From: Kribbella voronezhensis
Lineage (GTDB): Bacteria > Actinomycetota > Actinomycetes > Propionibacteriales > Kribbellaceae
Length of the DNA: 64,000 nucleotides
Direction of reading: 5' to 3'
Assembly (NCBI RefSeq): GCF_004365175.1
Contig: NZ_SOCE01000002.1
Location: forward strand, 1,364,001 to 1,428,000
Shown: in pieces, positions 43,126 to 50,905 of the stretch
Layout of the letters: every line of letters starts with the position of its first letter
Position numbering within the stretch: the stretch's first letter is position 1
Made by a program: the position numbers and the translations under genes
Notes under the pieces: generated by a model
The model's input: the letters and a program-made list of their open reading frames with translations, nothing else
Databases searched by the model: none
Told to the model about the DNA's origin: nothing

Positions 43126-44241
43126 ATGTCCCGGTTCAGGATGTATCCGACGACCGTGCAGCAAGCTGCACTGCTGCTGCAATGCAGCCACGCCCGGTTT
43201 GTCTGGAACCTCGCTCTGGAGCAATGGTCGATGTGGAGGCGTGACAAGGCCTTCACACCCGGATTTGCGGAGAAGGGCCGGCAGTTGACCGAGGCGCGAG
43301 CCGAGTTCGAATGGTTGCGGGCCGGTTCCCAGACTGTTCAGCAGCAGGCCTTGCGGGACTTCGACCACGCAGTCCGCAGCTTCTTCAAAGGAACGCATGG
43401 ACGCCCGACCTGGCGCAAGGCCGGCTGCCATGAAGGGTTCCGTATCGTCGGCCCTCAGGCGTCTCGTGTCGTCAAGCAGAACCGGAAGTGGGCTGCGGTC
43501 AATGTGCCGAAAGTCGGCTGGGTCCGGTTCCGGACGTCCCGTAGCGTGCCGCATGCCAAGTCGTACCGGGTGACCCGCAGCCGGGACGGTCGCTGGCACA
43601 TCGCCTTCGCCGTCATTCCGCCACCGCTCCGTGCGCCGGGTACAGGTGGAGTTGTCGGTGTGGACCGTGGCATCACCGTATCGGCGGCATTGAGTACCGG
43701 CGAGCTGCTGATCTGCCCCCGGCTGTCGGACCGGGAGTCCGAACGGCTCAAGCAGCTGCAACGTCGCCTGTGCCGATGCCGACGCGGCTCCAATCGGCAG
43801 AAGCGATACAAGTCGGCGATCGCGAAGCTCTACACCCGCGCACGAGACCGCCGCAAGGATTGGGTGGAGAAGACCAGCACCGACATCGAGCGACCGGGAC
43901 AGTATTTGCCGAATCGCCGCCGTGCAAAAGCCGGGCTCAATCGTGCCATCCTGGCCAGCGGCTGGGGGGACCTCGTGAAGAGGCTCGAGGACAAGGCTGC
44001 CGGACGGGTCGAGAAGGTCAACCCCGCGTACACGTCGCAGACCTGCAGCGTTTGCGGGCACCGTGCGCCGGAGAACCGCAAGAGCCAAGCGGTCTTCCGG
44101 TGCGCCGCCTGCAAACATCAAAGCAATGCGGATGTGAATGCGGCGATGAACATCGCGGCCGGACGGGCCGTCAGCGCACGCCGAGAGACGCGGGTACCGG
44201 TCTCGCTGAAGCGTGAACCTCAACTCGCTGCCTCCAGGTAG
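43126..44241 (+). CDS. tnpB: TnpB (OrfB) RNA-guided nuclease homologue lacking RuvC-II
   Basis: A 371-residue protein. The WED-like N-terminus (FRMYPTTVQQAALLLQCSHARFVWN) is intact. RuvC-I Asp is D180 in VVGVDRGITV. The zinc ribbon has C307, C310, C326 and C329. RuvC-III Asp is D336 in NADVNAAMNI. The segment that normally carries RuvC-II (about 25-30 residues around V-E-D-L) is absent: TSTDIERPGQ runs straight into NRRRAKAGLN. The frame is intact, so this is a clean deletion. Without the Glu it should not cut DNA, though guide-directed binding might remain. A neighbouring omega RNA is expected at the 3' end. Confidence 0.9.
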   Translation: MSRFRMYPTTVQQAALLLQCSHARFVWNLALEQWSMWRRDKAFTPGFAEKGRQLTEARAEFEWLRAGSQTVQQQALRDFDHAVRSFFKGTHGRPTWRKAGCHEGFRIVGPQASRVVKQNRKWAAVNVPKVGWVRFRTSRSVPHAKSYRVTRSRDGRWHIAFAVIPPPLRAPGTGGVVGVDRGITVSAALSTGELLICPRLSDRESERLKQLQRRLCRCRRGSNRQKRYKSAIAKLYTRARDRRKDWVEKTSTDIERPGQYLPNRRRAKAGLNRAILASGWGDLVKRLEDKAAGRVEKVNPAYTSQTCSVCGHRAPENRKSQAVFRCAACKHQSNADVNAAMNIAAGRAVSARRETRVPVSLKREPQLAASR

Positions 44242-44281
44242 TAGTTGGAATCCCCGGCCACCATGGCGGGGAGGACGTCAA
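44150..44281 (+). ncRNA. Predicted omega (right-end) RNA of the TnpB element
   Basis: In tnpB elements the guide RNA scaffold overlaps the 3' end of tnpB and ends at the right element boundary, with the guide taken from flanking DNA. Here the right-end hairpin (44252-44271) would be the 3'-most scaffold stem, and the guide would begin at 44282 in the permease gene. The 5' limit is a guess; expression is not visible from sequence. Confidence 0.4.
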
Positions 44282-45168
44282 TCTTTGATCCCTCCTGACA
44301 TTCCTACCCCGCGCAGGAACTGTTTCTGGAATATCAAGAAGAGCACTACCGGGATGAGGACCGCCAGGAACAACGCGCTCATCTGCAGGGAGAGGTCGGT
44401 GGTCTTGGCCACTCTGGGCAGGGCGACCGAGATCGGCTGGAGCTTCGGGTCGGGCAGGACCAGGAGCGGCCAGAGGTAGTCCTTCCAGGATCCGATCACC
44501 GTGAGCAGGGCGACCACACCGATGATCGGCTTGGACATCGGGACGATCAGGGCGGTGAAGAGGCGGAGGTTGCTCGCGCCGTCGATCCGCGCCGCCTCGA
44601 TCAGCTCGCGCGGGATCGCGTCGAAGTACCGCTTCATCACCAGGATGTTGAACGCCCCGGCCGCTTGTGGGAGCCAGACCGCCCAGAAGGTGTTCTGCAG
44701 GTTCCAGCCGAACACGGGCATCTTGAGGATGGTCAGGTAGAGCGGGACCAGCGAGATCACGCCGGGCAGGAACAACGTGGCGAGCACGGCACCGGTGATC
44801 AGCGGGCCCCACTTCGGGCGCAGCACGCTCAGCACGAAGGCGCCCGTCGTACAGACGAACAGCGTCGAGAGCAGTGAGCCGATCGCGATGATCGCGGTGT
44901 TGCCCAGGTACGAACCGATCTGCACCTGGGTCCACGCGTCCGGCACGTTGTGCCACTGGATGCCGCTCGGCCACAGCTCCATCGGTCCGCGGATGATGTC
45001 CTGGCTGGTCGACAGCCCGGACTTCACCAGCCAGAGCAGCGGCCCGACCCCGGCGATCACCACTCCGATGAACAGCAACACCTGGATGACGGGCAGTGCG
45101 TACTGGACCAGCGGCCGGCGCCGGTCCATGGCCGAGATGATGCCGCGCTCCTGCGCTTCCGCCGTCAT
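44278..45168 (-). CDS. Sugar ABC importer permease 2 (MalG type)
   Basis: A 296-residue inner-membrane protein with six helices and the EAA loop IPRELIEAARIDGASNLRLF (coupling helix to the ATPase). ATG 45168 overlaps the upstream permease stop by four bases. The last three bases, TGA, and part of the final Asp codon lie inside the insertion-element right end (TCAA), so the native C-terminus may have been altered; the tail reads GMSGGIKD instead of the usual GAVKG-like ending. The ATPase is not in the window; such importers often share MsiK. Confidence 0.9.
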   Translation of the reverse strand: MTAEAQERGIISAMDRRRPLVQYALPVIQVLLFIGVVIAGVGPLLWLVKSGLSTSQDIIRGPMELWPSGIQWHNVPDAWTQVQIGSYLGNTAIIAIGSLLSTLFVCTTGAFVLSVLRPKWGPLITGAVLATLFLPGVISLVPLYLTILKMPVFGWNLQNTFWAVWLPQAAGAFNILVMKRYFDAIPRELIEAARIDGASNLRLFTALIVPMSKPIIGVVALLTVIGSWKDYLWPLLVLPDPKLQPISVALPRVAKTTDLSLQMSALFLAVLIPVVLFLIFQKQFLRGVGMSGGIKD

Positions 45169-46103
45169 GTCGTACTCCAACGTCTGGTCAGGAGGTGGTA
45201 GACGACCGACAGCACGCACAGCACCAGTGCCAGCAGCACGCTGAGCGCCGTGGCCGCGCCGAAGTCGCCGTTGATGAACGCGTACCGGTAGATCAGCAGC
45301 AGGATCGTCGTCGTCGCGTTGTCCGGGCCGCCACCGGTGAACAGGAACGGCTCGGTGAACACCTGGAACGTCCCGATCAGCTGCAGCAGCATCATGATCA
45401 GGATGATTCCGCGGATCTGCGGGATCGTGACATGCCAGACCCGCCGCCAGATCCCGGCCCCGTCCAGCTCGGCCGCCTCGTACAACTCGTTCCGTACGCC
45501 GGTGAGCGCGGCCAGGTAGATGATCGAGGTGGCCCCGGCGCCGGCCCAGGTCGCCTCCAGCACGATCGCCGGCATCGCCAGGTGCGGCGAGTTCAGCCAG
45601 GCGTACGGACCGAGCCCGACCCAGCCGAGGATCGCGTTGAAGACGCCGGAGCCGGGATCGTAGAAGTACTTCCACAACAAGATCGCGACCACCGGCGGTA
45701 CGACGGCCGGCAGGTAGGAGATCACGTTGTAGAGCCAGCCGGTCTTGCGCAACTCGCTGATGAACACCGCCAGGAACAGCGGCACCGGGAAACCGAAGAC
45801 GAGGGCCAGCAACGCGAAGTACAGGGTGTTGATCGTTGCTTGCGGCAACTGTGGGTCGGTCAGCACGTAGCTGAAGTTCGCCATCCCGACCCATTCGGGG
45901 GTGGTGACCAGGTTGTTCTTCTGGAAGGACAGCACCAGCCCGCGCACGATCGGGCCCCAGGAGAAGTACAGGAAGGTCAGGACCAGCGGCAGGGCGAAGA
46001 CGACCGCGCTGAGACCGCCGGAGCGCAGCCAGTTGGCCGGGCTCCGACGGGACCGCTCAGTCTCCGAGGTGGCGATGGTGGCGGATCTTGTCAGCAGAGC
46101 CAT
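45165..46103 (-). CDS. Sugar ABC importer permease 1 (MalF type)
   Basis: A 312-residue protein with an N-terminal cytosolic stretch of about 30 residues and six membrane helices. The EAA loop is VRNELYEAAELDGAGIWRRVWHVTIPQI. It pairs with the next gene to form the channel. ATG 46103 lies 5 bp after the stop of the binding-protein gene. Length is normal for the CUT1 family that imports oligosaccharides. Confidence 0.92.
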   Translation of the reverse strand: MALLTRSATIATSETERSRRSPANWLRSGGLSAVVFALPLVLTFLYFSWGPIVRGLVLSFQKNNLVTTPEWVGMANFSYVLTDPQLPQATINTLYFALLALVFGFPVPLFLAVFISELRKTGWLYNVISYLPAVVPPVVAILLWKYFYDPGSGVFNAILGWVGLGPYAWLNSPHLAMPAIVLEATWAGAGATSIIYLAALTGVRNELYEAAELDGAGIWRRVWHVTIPQIRGIILIMMLLQLIGTFQVFTEPFLFTGGGPDNATTTILLLIYRYAFINGDFGAATALSVLLALVLCVLSVVYHLLTRRWSTT

Positions 46104-46108
46104 GACGG

Positions 46109-47488
46109 CTACCGGCCCAGGCGGGCGTCGATCTTCGCAGCGGCGTCGGTGAGTAACTTGTCGATGTCCGCGTCCTTCTTCGTCAGTACCTGCTGCACCA
46201 CCGGGTCGAGCAGGGCATAGACCTCCTGCCCCTTGTTCGACGGCTCCGGCAGCAGCTTGAGCGTTTTGGTCGACTCGATGTAGCCCTTGAACTGCTCGAC
46301 CGGCACGTTGTTGTACGGCTCGCGCCACTTGTTGTACTGGTCGTAGGTCTCCTGGCTCAGCGGAGTCACGCCGGGCCGCCCGACGAAGCCCTTGTCGGCG
46401 ATCGCGTTCTTGGCGTCCTGTACGGCGAGCGCCTGGCTGGTGTACTTGTCGAACTCCTGCGACTTGATCCACTTCAGCGCGGCCACGATCTCGTTCTTGC
46501 TCGACTTCGGGTTGATCATCTTGATCGAGCCACCGGTGAGGGTGCCGTACGGGCCACCGTCCTGCGGCAGCGCGCCCTCGCCGAAGTCGGCGGGCTTCAT
46601 GCCGAAGTTCTTCACGCACATGTCGTAGGCGTCCGGCGCCTGCATGATCATGCCGATCTTGCCGGCGGCGAAGTCCTGGCGCGCCTCCTCCTGGTTGTAG
46701 AGGAAGTTCGTGCCCATCGTGTTGTCGGTCCAGCGCATGTCCTTCAGCAACTGCAGCGCCTTCTTGGCCGGCGCGTCGTTGAAGGTGCTCTTCTTCCCGT
46801 CGTCGCTCTGGACCGTGCCGCCCATGCTGTAGGTCATGGTGGTGAGCATCCAGCCGCCGGTGTTGTCCTTGGTCAGCTGCGCGTAGCCGGCCCTACCGGT
46901 CTTCTCGGTGATCTGCTTCGCGTACTGCCGGACCTCGTCCCAGCTCGTCGGCGGCTTGTCCGGATCCAGCCCGGCCTGCTTGAACAGCGCCCGGTTGTAC
47001 GCGAGCCCGACCGAGAAGGCCTCGAACGGTACGCCGTAGATCCGGCCCTTGTCGTCCTGGACCAGCTTCAGCGTCTCCGGGTTCAGGTCCTTGGTCAGGT
47101 CGACCAGCTTCAGCTCGTCGGTGATGTCGGGGAGCTGCTTGTTCGGGATCATGTTCAGCGGCTCGGTGAAGCTGATGCTCATCACCGTCGGGAGCGAGCC
47201 ACCCGCCACCTGAGCCTGGAAGGTCTGCGCGTCCCACGACGTCTCGGTCGACTTCACCGTGATGTTCGGGTGCTCGGCCATGAACTTCTTCACGTTCCGG
47301 TCGAACGCGGCCACATCGGCCGGCTTGTCCGGCTTCGGCCGGTTCCCGACCGTGATGGTCACCGGTGCGTTCTCGTCGATCGCCCCGGCGCTGTTCGCCG
47401 CCGGGGTACTGCCGTCCGCACAGGCCGCCGCCGCCAGCAGCACTGCCGCCGAAGTCAGGGCTACGGCGCACCTAGCCGTTCTCTTCAT
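46109..47488 (-). CDS. Sugar-binding lipoprotein of the ABC importer
   Basis: A 459-residue CUT1-type solute-binding protein. The signal peptide ends in the lipobox LAAAAC (Cys near residue 24), so it is lipid-anchored outside the membrane. Mature-domain hallmarks are YGVPFEAFSVGLAYNRALFKQAGL and GKIGMIMQAPDAYDM. ATG 47488 follows GAGGAG. It heads the operon SBP-permease-permease and, beyond the insertion, epimerase-dehydratase-ROK-GNAT. The promoter-operator 84 bp upstream matches that of the beta-helix gene. Confidence 0.93.
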   Translation of the reverse strand: MKRTARCAVALTSAAVLLAAAACADGSTPAANSAGAIDENAPVTITVGNRPKPDKPADVAAFDRNVKKFMAEHPNITVKSTETSWDAQTFQAQVAGGSLPTVMSISFTEPLNMIPNKQLPDITDELKLVDLTKDLNPETLKLVQDDKGRIYGVPFEAFSVGLAYNRALFKQAGLDPDKPPTSWDEVRQYAKQITEKTGRAGYAQLTKDNTGGWMLTTMTYSMGGTVQSDDGKKSTFNDAPAKKALQLLKDMRWTDNTMGTNFLYNQEEARQDFAAGKIGMIMQAPDAYDMCVKNFGMKPADFGEGALPQDGGPYGTLTGGSIKMINPKSSKNEIVAALKWIKSQEFDKYTSQALAVQDAKNAIADKGFVGRPGVTPLSQETYDQYNKWREPYNNVPVEQFKGYIESTKTLKLLPEPSNKGQEVYALLDPVVQQVLTKKDADIDKLLTDAAAKIDARLGR

Positions 47489-47571
47489 CGGAACTCCTCG
47501 AAATCTCCGCCGATCACCCCGCCACCGGGCGGTCTGGGGTGTGGTGCGGGCCACACAAGGCCAATTCCGGG

Positions 47572-47601
47572 TAAGTTAAACCATGCGTGTTACTTTATCA
47601 A
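47572..47601 (-). promoter_or_regulatory. Regulated promoter-operator of the sugar importer operon (site 2)
   Basis: On the minus strand, -35 TTGATA (47601-47596), a 16-bp spacer AAGTAACACGCATGGT identical to site 1, and -10 TTAACT (47579-47574). The dyad and its orientation relative to the gene are the same as before the beta-helix gene 13.7 kb away. Confidence 0.82.
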
Positions 47602-47680
47602 TGCCGAGTTCGGCCAGAGCGATCCGCAACGCGGCCGCGACATCTTCAGTCGTCGCCGGTCGACTCCGCCATGCCACGAT

Positions 47681-48538
47681 TCAAGCCGGTATGAGCACGT
47701 CGAGTGCGGTGAGGCTGTGGTGACCGGCCGGGAGGAGCGGGAGGCGGACCGCAGGTGTTGGGATCAGGCCTTGGGCGTGGAGAGCTGCCTTGATGACCGT
47801 GGGGTTCGGCTCGGCGAACAGAGCTCGGGACAAGCGGGCCAGGCGGTGGCCAAGAGCGCGGGCCGTGGCGACGTCGCCGGTGTGCCAGGCGTCGATCAGG
47901 GCGACGAACTGTTCAGTGGCAAGGTGAGCCGAGGCAAGGATTCCGCCCTGCGCGCCGAGGGCGAGCAGCGGGGAGATGAAGAGATCGTCACCGCCCAGTA
48001 CTGCGAAGTGCGGCGGTAGGGCGGCCATCAGTTCGATGGCGTCCTCGGTGATGCCGGCCGCGTACTTCACGCCCACCACGCCGGGCAAGGAGCCCAGCCG
48101 CGTCAGCGCGGAAGCCGACAGGGCCTGCCCCGTGCGGTAGGGCACGTGGTAGATGACGAGCGGGACGGGACTGTTGGCGGCGAGTTGGGTGAGGTAGGCG
48201 ATTGTTCCCGCTTCGCCCGGGCGCACGAAGGGAGGCACCACTGTCAGCGCCGCATGCACCTCTCCCCTGCCCCGCAGGTCTTCGAGGGCTTGTGGAGTGC
48301 CGGCGCCGACGATCAGCTTCGCGTCGTGCTCACGGCAGACGATGGCCGCAACGTCGACGACTGCCTGGCGCTCGGCTTCGGTGAGCGAGCTGGGTTCACC
48401 GGTGGTGCCGAGCGCGACCAGGCCGCTCGCGCCGGCTTCGAGCATCCGCCTCGCGAGAGCCTCGAGTGAGTCGAGTGCGACGGCTCCCCCAGCGTCGAAC
48501 GGAGTGATCAGCGGGATGAACAGGCCAGTCAGGGTCAT
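47681..48538 (-). CDS. DapA/NAL-family aldolase (dihydrodipicolinate-synthase-like)
   Basis: A 285-residue TIM barrel. The Schiff-base lysine is K158 in VVGVKYAAG; the general-acid Tyr is in VIYHVPYRTG (Y130), and GTTGEPSSLT is the carboxylate-binding loop. The family includes DapA, N-acetylneuraminate lyase and keto-deoxy-sugar-acid aldolases or dehydratases. Because the neighbouring operon makes an acid-sugar dehydratase, a keto-deoxy-acid substrate is possible, but this gene has its own promoter with the LysR gene and may be separate. It is divergent from that LysR gene over 72 bp. Confidence 0.85.
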   Translation of the reverse strand: MTLTGLFIPLITPFDAGGAVALDSLEALARRMLEAGASGLVALGTTGEPSSLTEAERQAVVDVAAIVCREHDAKLIVGAGTPQALEDLRGRGEVHAALTVVPPFVRPGEAGTIAYLTQLAANSPVPLVIYHVPYRTGQALSASALTRLGSLPGVVGVKYAAGITEDAIELMAALPPHFAVLGGDDLFISPLLALGAQGGILASAHLATEQFVALIDAWHTGDVATARALGHRLARLSRALFAEPNPTVIKAALHAQGLIPTPAVRLPLLPAGHHSLTALDVLIPA

Positions 48539-48577
48539 GTACGCAACCCTCGACTGCCGACACCGGCAAGGTCTAGT

Positions 48578-48606
48578 TCAGCTTTCTGATCAGAACCGTA
48601 AGCTGA
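48578..48606. promoter_or_regulatory. LysR-type operator between the aldolase and lysR genes
   Basis: An outer inverted repeat TCAGCTT (48578-48584) / AAGCTGA (48600-48606) surrounds a perfect 12-bp palindrome TTCTGATCAGAA (48584-48595). It lies directly upstream of the lysR ATG at 48611 and about 40 bp from the aldolase start, as expected for an autoregulated LysR target site. Confidence 0.65.
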
Positions 48607-48610
48607 CCTT

Positions 48611-49498
48611 ATGCTCGATGTCCGGCGGCTCCGGCTGCTCCGCGATCTGTCCCAGCTCGGGACGATCGCGGCGGTGGCGAAGATCCACACCTACACGCCG
48701 TCGGCGGTCTCCCAGCAGCTGGCCGCGCTCGAACGTGAAGCCGGGGTCGCACTCCTGGAGAGGTCAGGTCGGCGGGTCGTGCTCACACCGGCGGGCGCAG
48801 TGCTGGCGAAGCACGCGGAGACCGTCCTGTCCGCGCTCGAAGAAGCGGGCGCTGCCGTGGCTGCGGCCGGCAACGAATTGTCCGGACCCTTGCACATCGG
48901 TGCCTTTCCGACCGCAGTGCGGACTCTGCTGCCGGAAGCGTTGGTGACGCTGGGCCGCGATCATCCGCGTCTCGAGCTGATGGTGACCGAGCTGGATCCG
49001 GCCGACGCTCCTGAGGCGTTGCGGGAGCGTCGGTTGGACGTGGCTCTCATACACGACTACGACGTGTTGCCCACTGCGGGCGGGCAGGGTCTCGAGGAGT
49101 CGCCGCTGTTGGAGGAGACGGTGTTCCTCGCAGTACGGGCCGGGAGCGGGTTCGCCGGGATACATAGTGCTGCGGACGCCGCGTGGATCGCGGGAACTCC
49201 CGGGACGGTCTGCCATGCAGTGACCCTGCAGCTTTGCCACACGGCCGGATTCAGCCCGCGCATCCGGCACTACGCCGACGACTTCGCCGCAGTACTCGCG
49301 CTGGTGGCGGCCGGTCAGGGAGTCTCACTGGTCCCTCAACTGGCAGCGGCCGACCCACCTTCCGGCGTACGGCTGCTCCCCCTCGGTGCCCGGCGAAGGA
49401 CTCGCATCGCGCATCGGTCCGGAGCCGCCGGTCATCCGGCCGTCATCGCCTTCACCGAGGCGGTTCGCGCCTCCACCGCCGGCTACCTCGCGCACTGA
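48611..49498 (+). CDS. LysR-family transcriptional regulator
   Basis: A 295-residue regulator. The N-terminal winged HTH is at about 1-60 (LRLLRDLSQLGTIAAVAKIHTYTPSAVSQQLAALEREAGVALLERSGRRV). The PBP2-like effector domain covers about 90-290. It has a T-rich linker and normal length. It is divergent from the DapA-like gene and probably regulates it via the palindromic region between them; the effector is unknown. Confidence 0.9.
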   Translation: MLDVRRLRLLRDLSQLGTIAAVAKIHTYTPSAVSQQLAALEREAGVALLERSGRRVVLTPAGAVLAKHAETVLSALEEAGAAVAAAGNELSGPLHIGAFPTAVRTLLPEALVTLGRDHPRLELMVTELDPADAPEALRERRLDVALIHDYDVLPTAGGQGLEESPLLEETVFLAVRAGSGFAGIHSAADAAWIAGTPGTVCHAVTLQLCHTAGFSPRIRHYADDFAAVLALVAAGQGVSLVPQLAAADPPSGVRLLPLGARRRTRIAHRSGAAGHPAVIAFTEAVRASTAGYLAH

Positions 49499-49574
49499 TC
49501 GCAACAAATCGCCGTATGCCTGCATCGAGGGGGTATGACCGGGTCGCCGGCCCGGCTGAGTGGAGGTAGAGCGA

Positions 49575-50405
49575 ATGGCTGCGGTGGATGGCGTCGATGT
49601 CGCCGGGTTCTGGGAGAACGGGTGGACGATCGTCCGTGGGGTGTACTCGAAAGACGATGTGAACAGGCTGCGGGAGGCGGCGCACTGGTCGCGCAAGCAC
49701 TTCGGCGGCGACCTGCTGGCGAACCCGAGACTGCGCGAGGTGCTGACCGACGGGAACTTCGTCCGGATCGCCCGGCAGCTCCTCGACGACGACAAGATCG
49801 TGTACGCCGGCGACAGCGCCTTCACGGTGAACGGCGTCCAGCGCGGGTTCCACAAGGACAACGCCGACCGGGTCGACCCGAACGCTCCCGACTGGAACGG
49901 GCGCTACACGATCCTGCGGTTCGGGGTCTACCTGCAGGATCACTACCGGCACACCGGAGGCCTCAACCTGCGGCATCAGTCGCACAACACGCCGGACCTG
50001 AACGTGGGCGAGAACAAGTACGTCCGGACGCGCGTCGGCGATGTCGCCGTGTGGAGTCTGCGGACCACGCACAGCGGGAACGGCACCTTGCTCAGGTTCC
50101 CGAAGTCGAAGGCGCCGCTGCCGCACGAGCACAGCAAATACCCGAAGTGGCGGATCGCGAGCAAGGACGGCGACCGGATCGCGCTCTTCGCGGCGCTCGG
50201 CCTGGACGACGCCCACATGAGCCGGTACGTCGACTACCTCAAGACCCGCAAGTACATGTGCGACATCTGGAGCAAGACCCAGTACGACCAGGCAGCCCTG
50301 TCCGCGGCGGAACAGGCCGGCCTGATCGTCCGCAACGTTCCCACCGAGATCGCCGACGACCCGGCCGTCGGCAAGAACGTCGACTACGTGGCGCTGCCCT
50401 ACTGA
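49575..50405 (+). CDS. Phytanoyl-CoA dioxygenase (PhyH)-like Fe(II)/2-oxoglutarate oxygenase
   Basis: A 276-residue protein from ATG 49575, with GGAGG 9 nt upstream. The double-stranded beta-helix has the H-x-D iron motif in GFHKDNADRV (about residues 91-100) and the distal His plus 2-oxoglutarate Arg in WSLRTTHSGNGTLLRF. The family hydroxylates fatty acyls, ectoine, mitomycin-type products and others. The substrate is not clear; it has no ACP or biosynthetic neighbours. It is followed after 65 bp by a VOC gene with its own RBS. Confidence 0.8.
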   Translation: MAAVDGVDVAGFWENGWTIVRGVYSKDDVNRLREAAHWSRKHFGGDLLANPRLREVLTDGNFVRIARQLLDDDKIVYAGDSAFTVNGVQRGFHKDNADRVDPNAPDWNGRYTILRFGVYLQDHYRHTGGLNLRHQSHNTPDLNVGENKYVRTRVGDVAVWSLRTTHSGNGTLLRFPKSKAPLPHEHSKYPKWRIASKDGDRIALFAALGLDDAHMSRYVDYLKTRKYMCDIWSKTQYDQAALSAAEQAGLIVRNVPTEIADDPAVGKNVDYVALPY

Positions 50406-50470
50406 TTGTCGAGGTTCGCCGTACGGGTACGACCTTCGAGGTGACAGCGTCATCGACTACAGGAGGAACC

Positions 50471-50854
50471 ATGGCGGACGCGGTAGTGCACTTCGAGATC
50501 ATCGGCGAGGACCCAGGGCGGCTGCGGGAGTACTACGGTTCGCTGTTCGGCTGGCAGTTCGCGGTCGGTGACACCGTTGCCGGATTCGTCTCGGAGGCCG
50601 GCAACTACGGCTTCGTCGACGGCAGTACGACGGGCGACGGCGCCGGCCTCAACGGCGGCGTCGGCGGCGGTGCCGGGTTCGCGCCGAAGGCACTCTTCTA
50701 CGTCGGGGTCGACGACGTGGAAGCCGCGCTGCGCCAAGCCGAAGAGCTCGGCGGAACTCGGCTCTTCGGCCCCGAAGGCAAGCCCGGCTCCTTGGTCGTC
50801 GGCCAGTTCACCGACCCCGAAGGCAACCTGATCGGCGTCGCCGGTCCGGTGTGA
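50471..50854 (+). CDS. VOC-family (glyoxalase-like) protein
   Basis: A 127-residue single-module VOC protein from ATG 50471 with a strong AGGAGG 6 nt upstream. It has the N-terminal metal ligand region VVHFEIIGEDPGRLREYYGSLFGWQF and the C-terminal QFTDPEGNLIGV. This subgroup resembles Streptomyces CFP32/27 kDa antigen-like proteins. The function is unknown, possibly carbonyl detoxification. It may be in one transcript with the PhyH-like gene. Confidence 0.85.
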   Translation: MADAVVHFEIIGEDPGRLREYYGSLFGWQFAVGDTVAGFVSEAGNYGFVDGSTTGDGAGLNGGVGGGAGFAPKALFYVGVDDVEAALRQAEELGGTRLFGPEGKPGSLVVGQFTDPEGNLIGVAGPV

Positions 50855-50905
50855 GTGGTAGCAGCGGGGGTGGAGAGGTCGGAGGGAAGCCTCTCCATCC
50901 GCCGG

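Larger units (their letters stand above)
43022..44281. mobile_element. IS200/IS605-family (IS1341-type) tnpB-only insertion element
   Basis: It consists of tnpB and its flanks; there is no tnpA. The right end has a hairpin at 44252-44271 (CCCC, bulged G, GCCA, loop CCA, TGGC, GGGG) followed by GAGGACGTCAA; the terminal TCAA is like the IS608 right cleavage tetranucleotide, placing the end at 44281. The left end is not exactly definable; candidates are a 7-bp dyad GTCGCGG/CCGCGAC (43029-43072) and a GGGAC/GTCCC hairpin (43092-43106). It lies inside the minus-strand sugar operon in opposite orientation. Confidence 0.75.
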
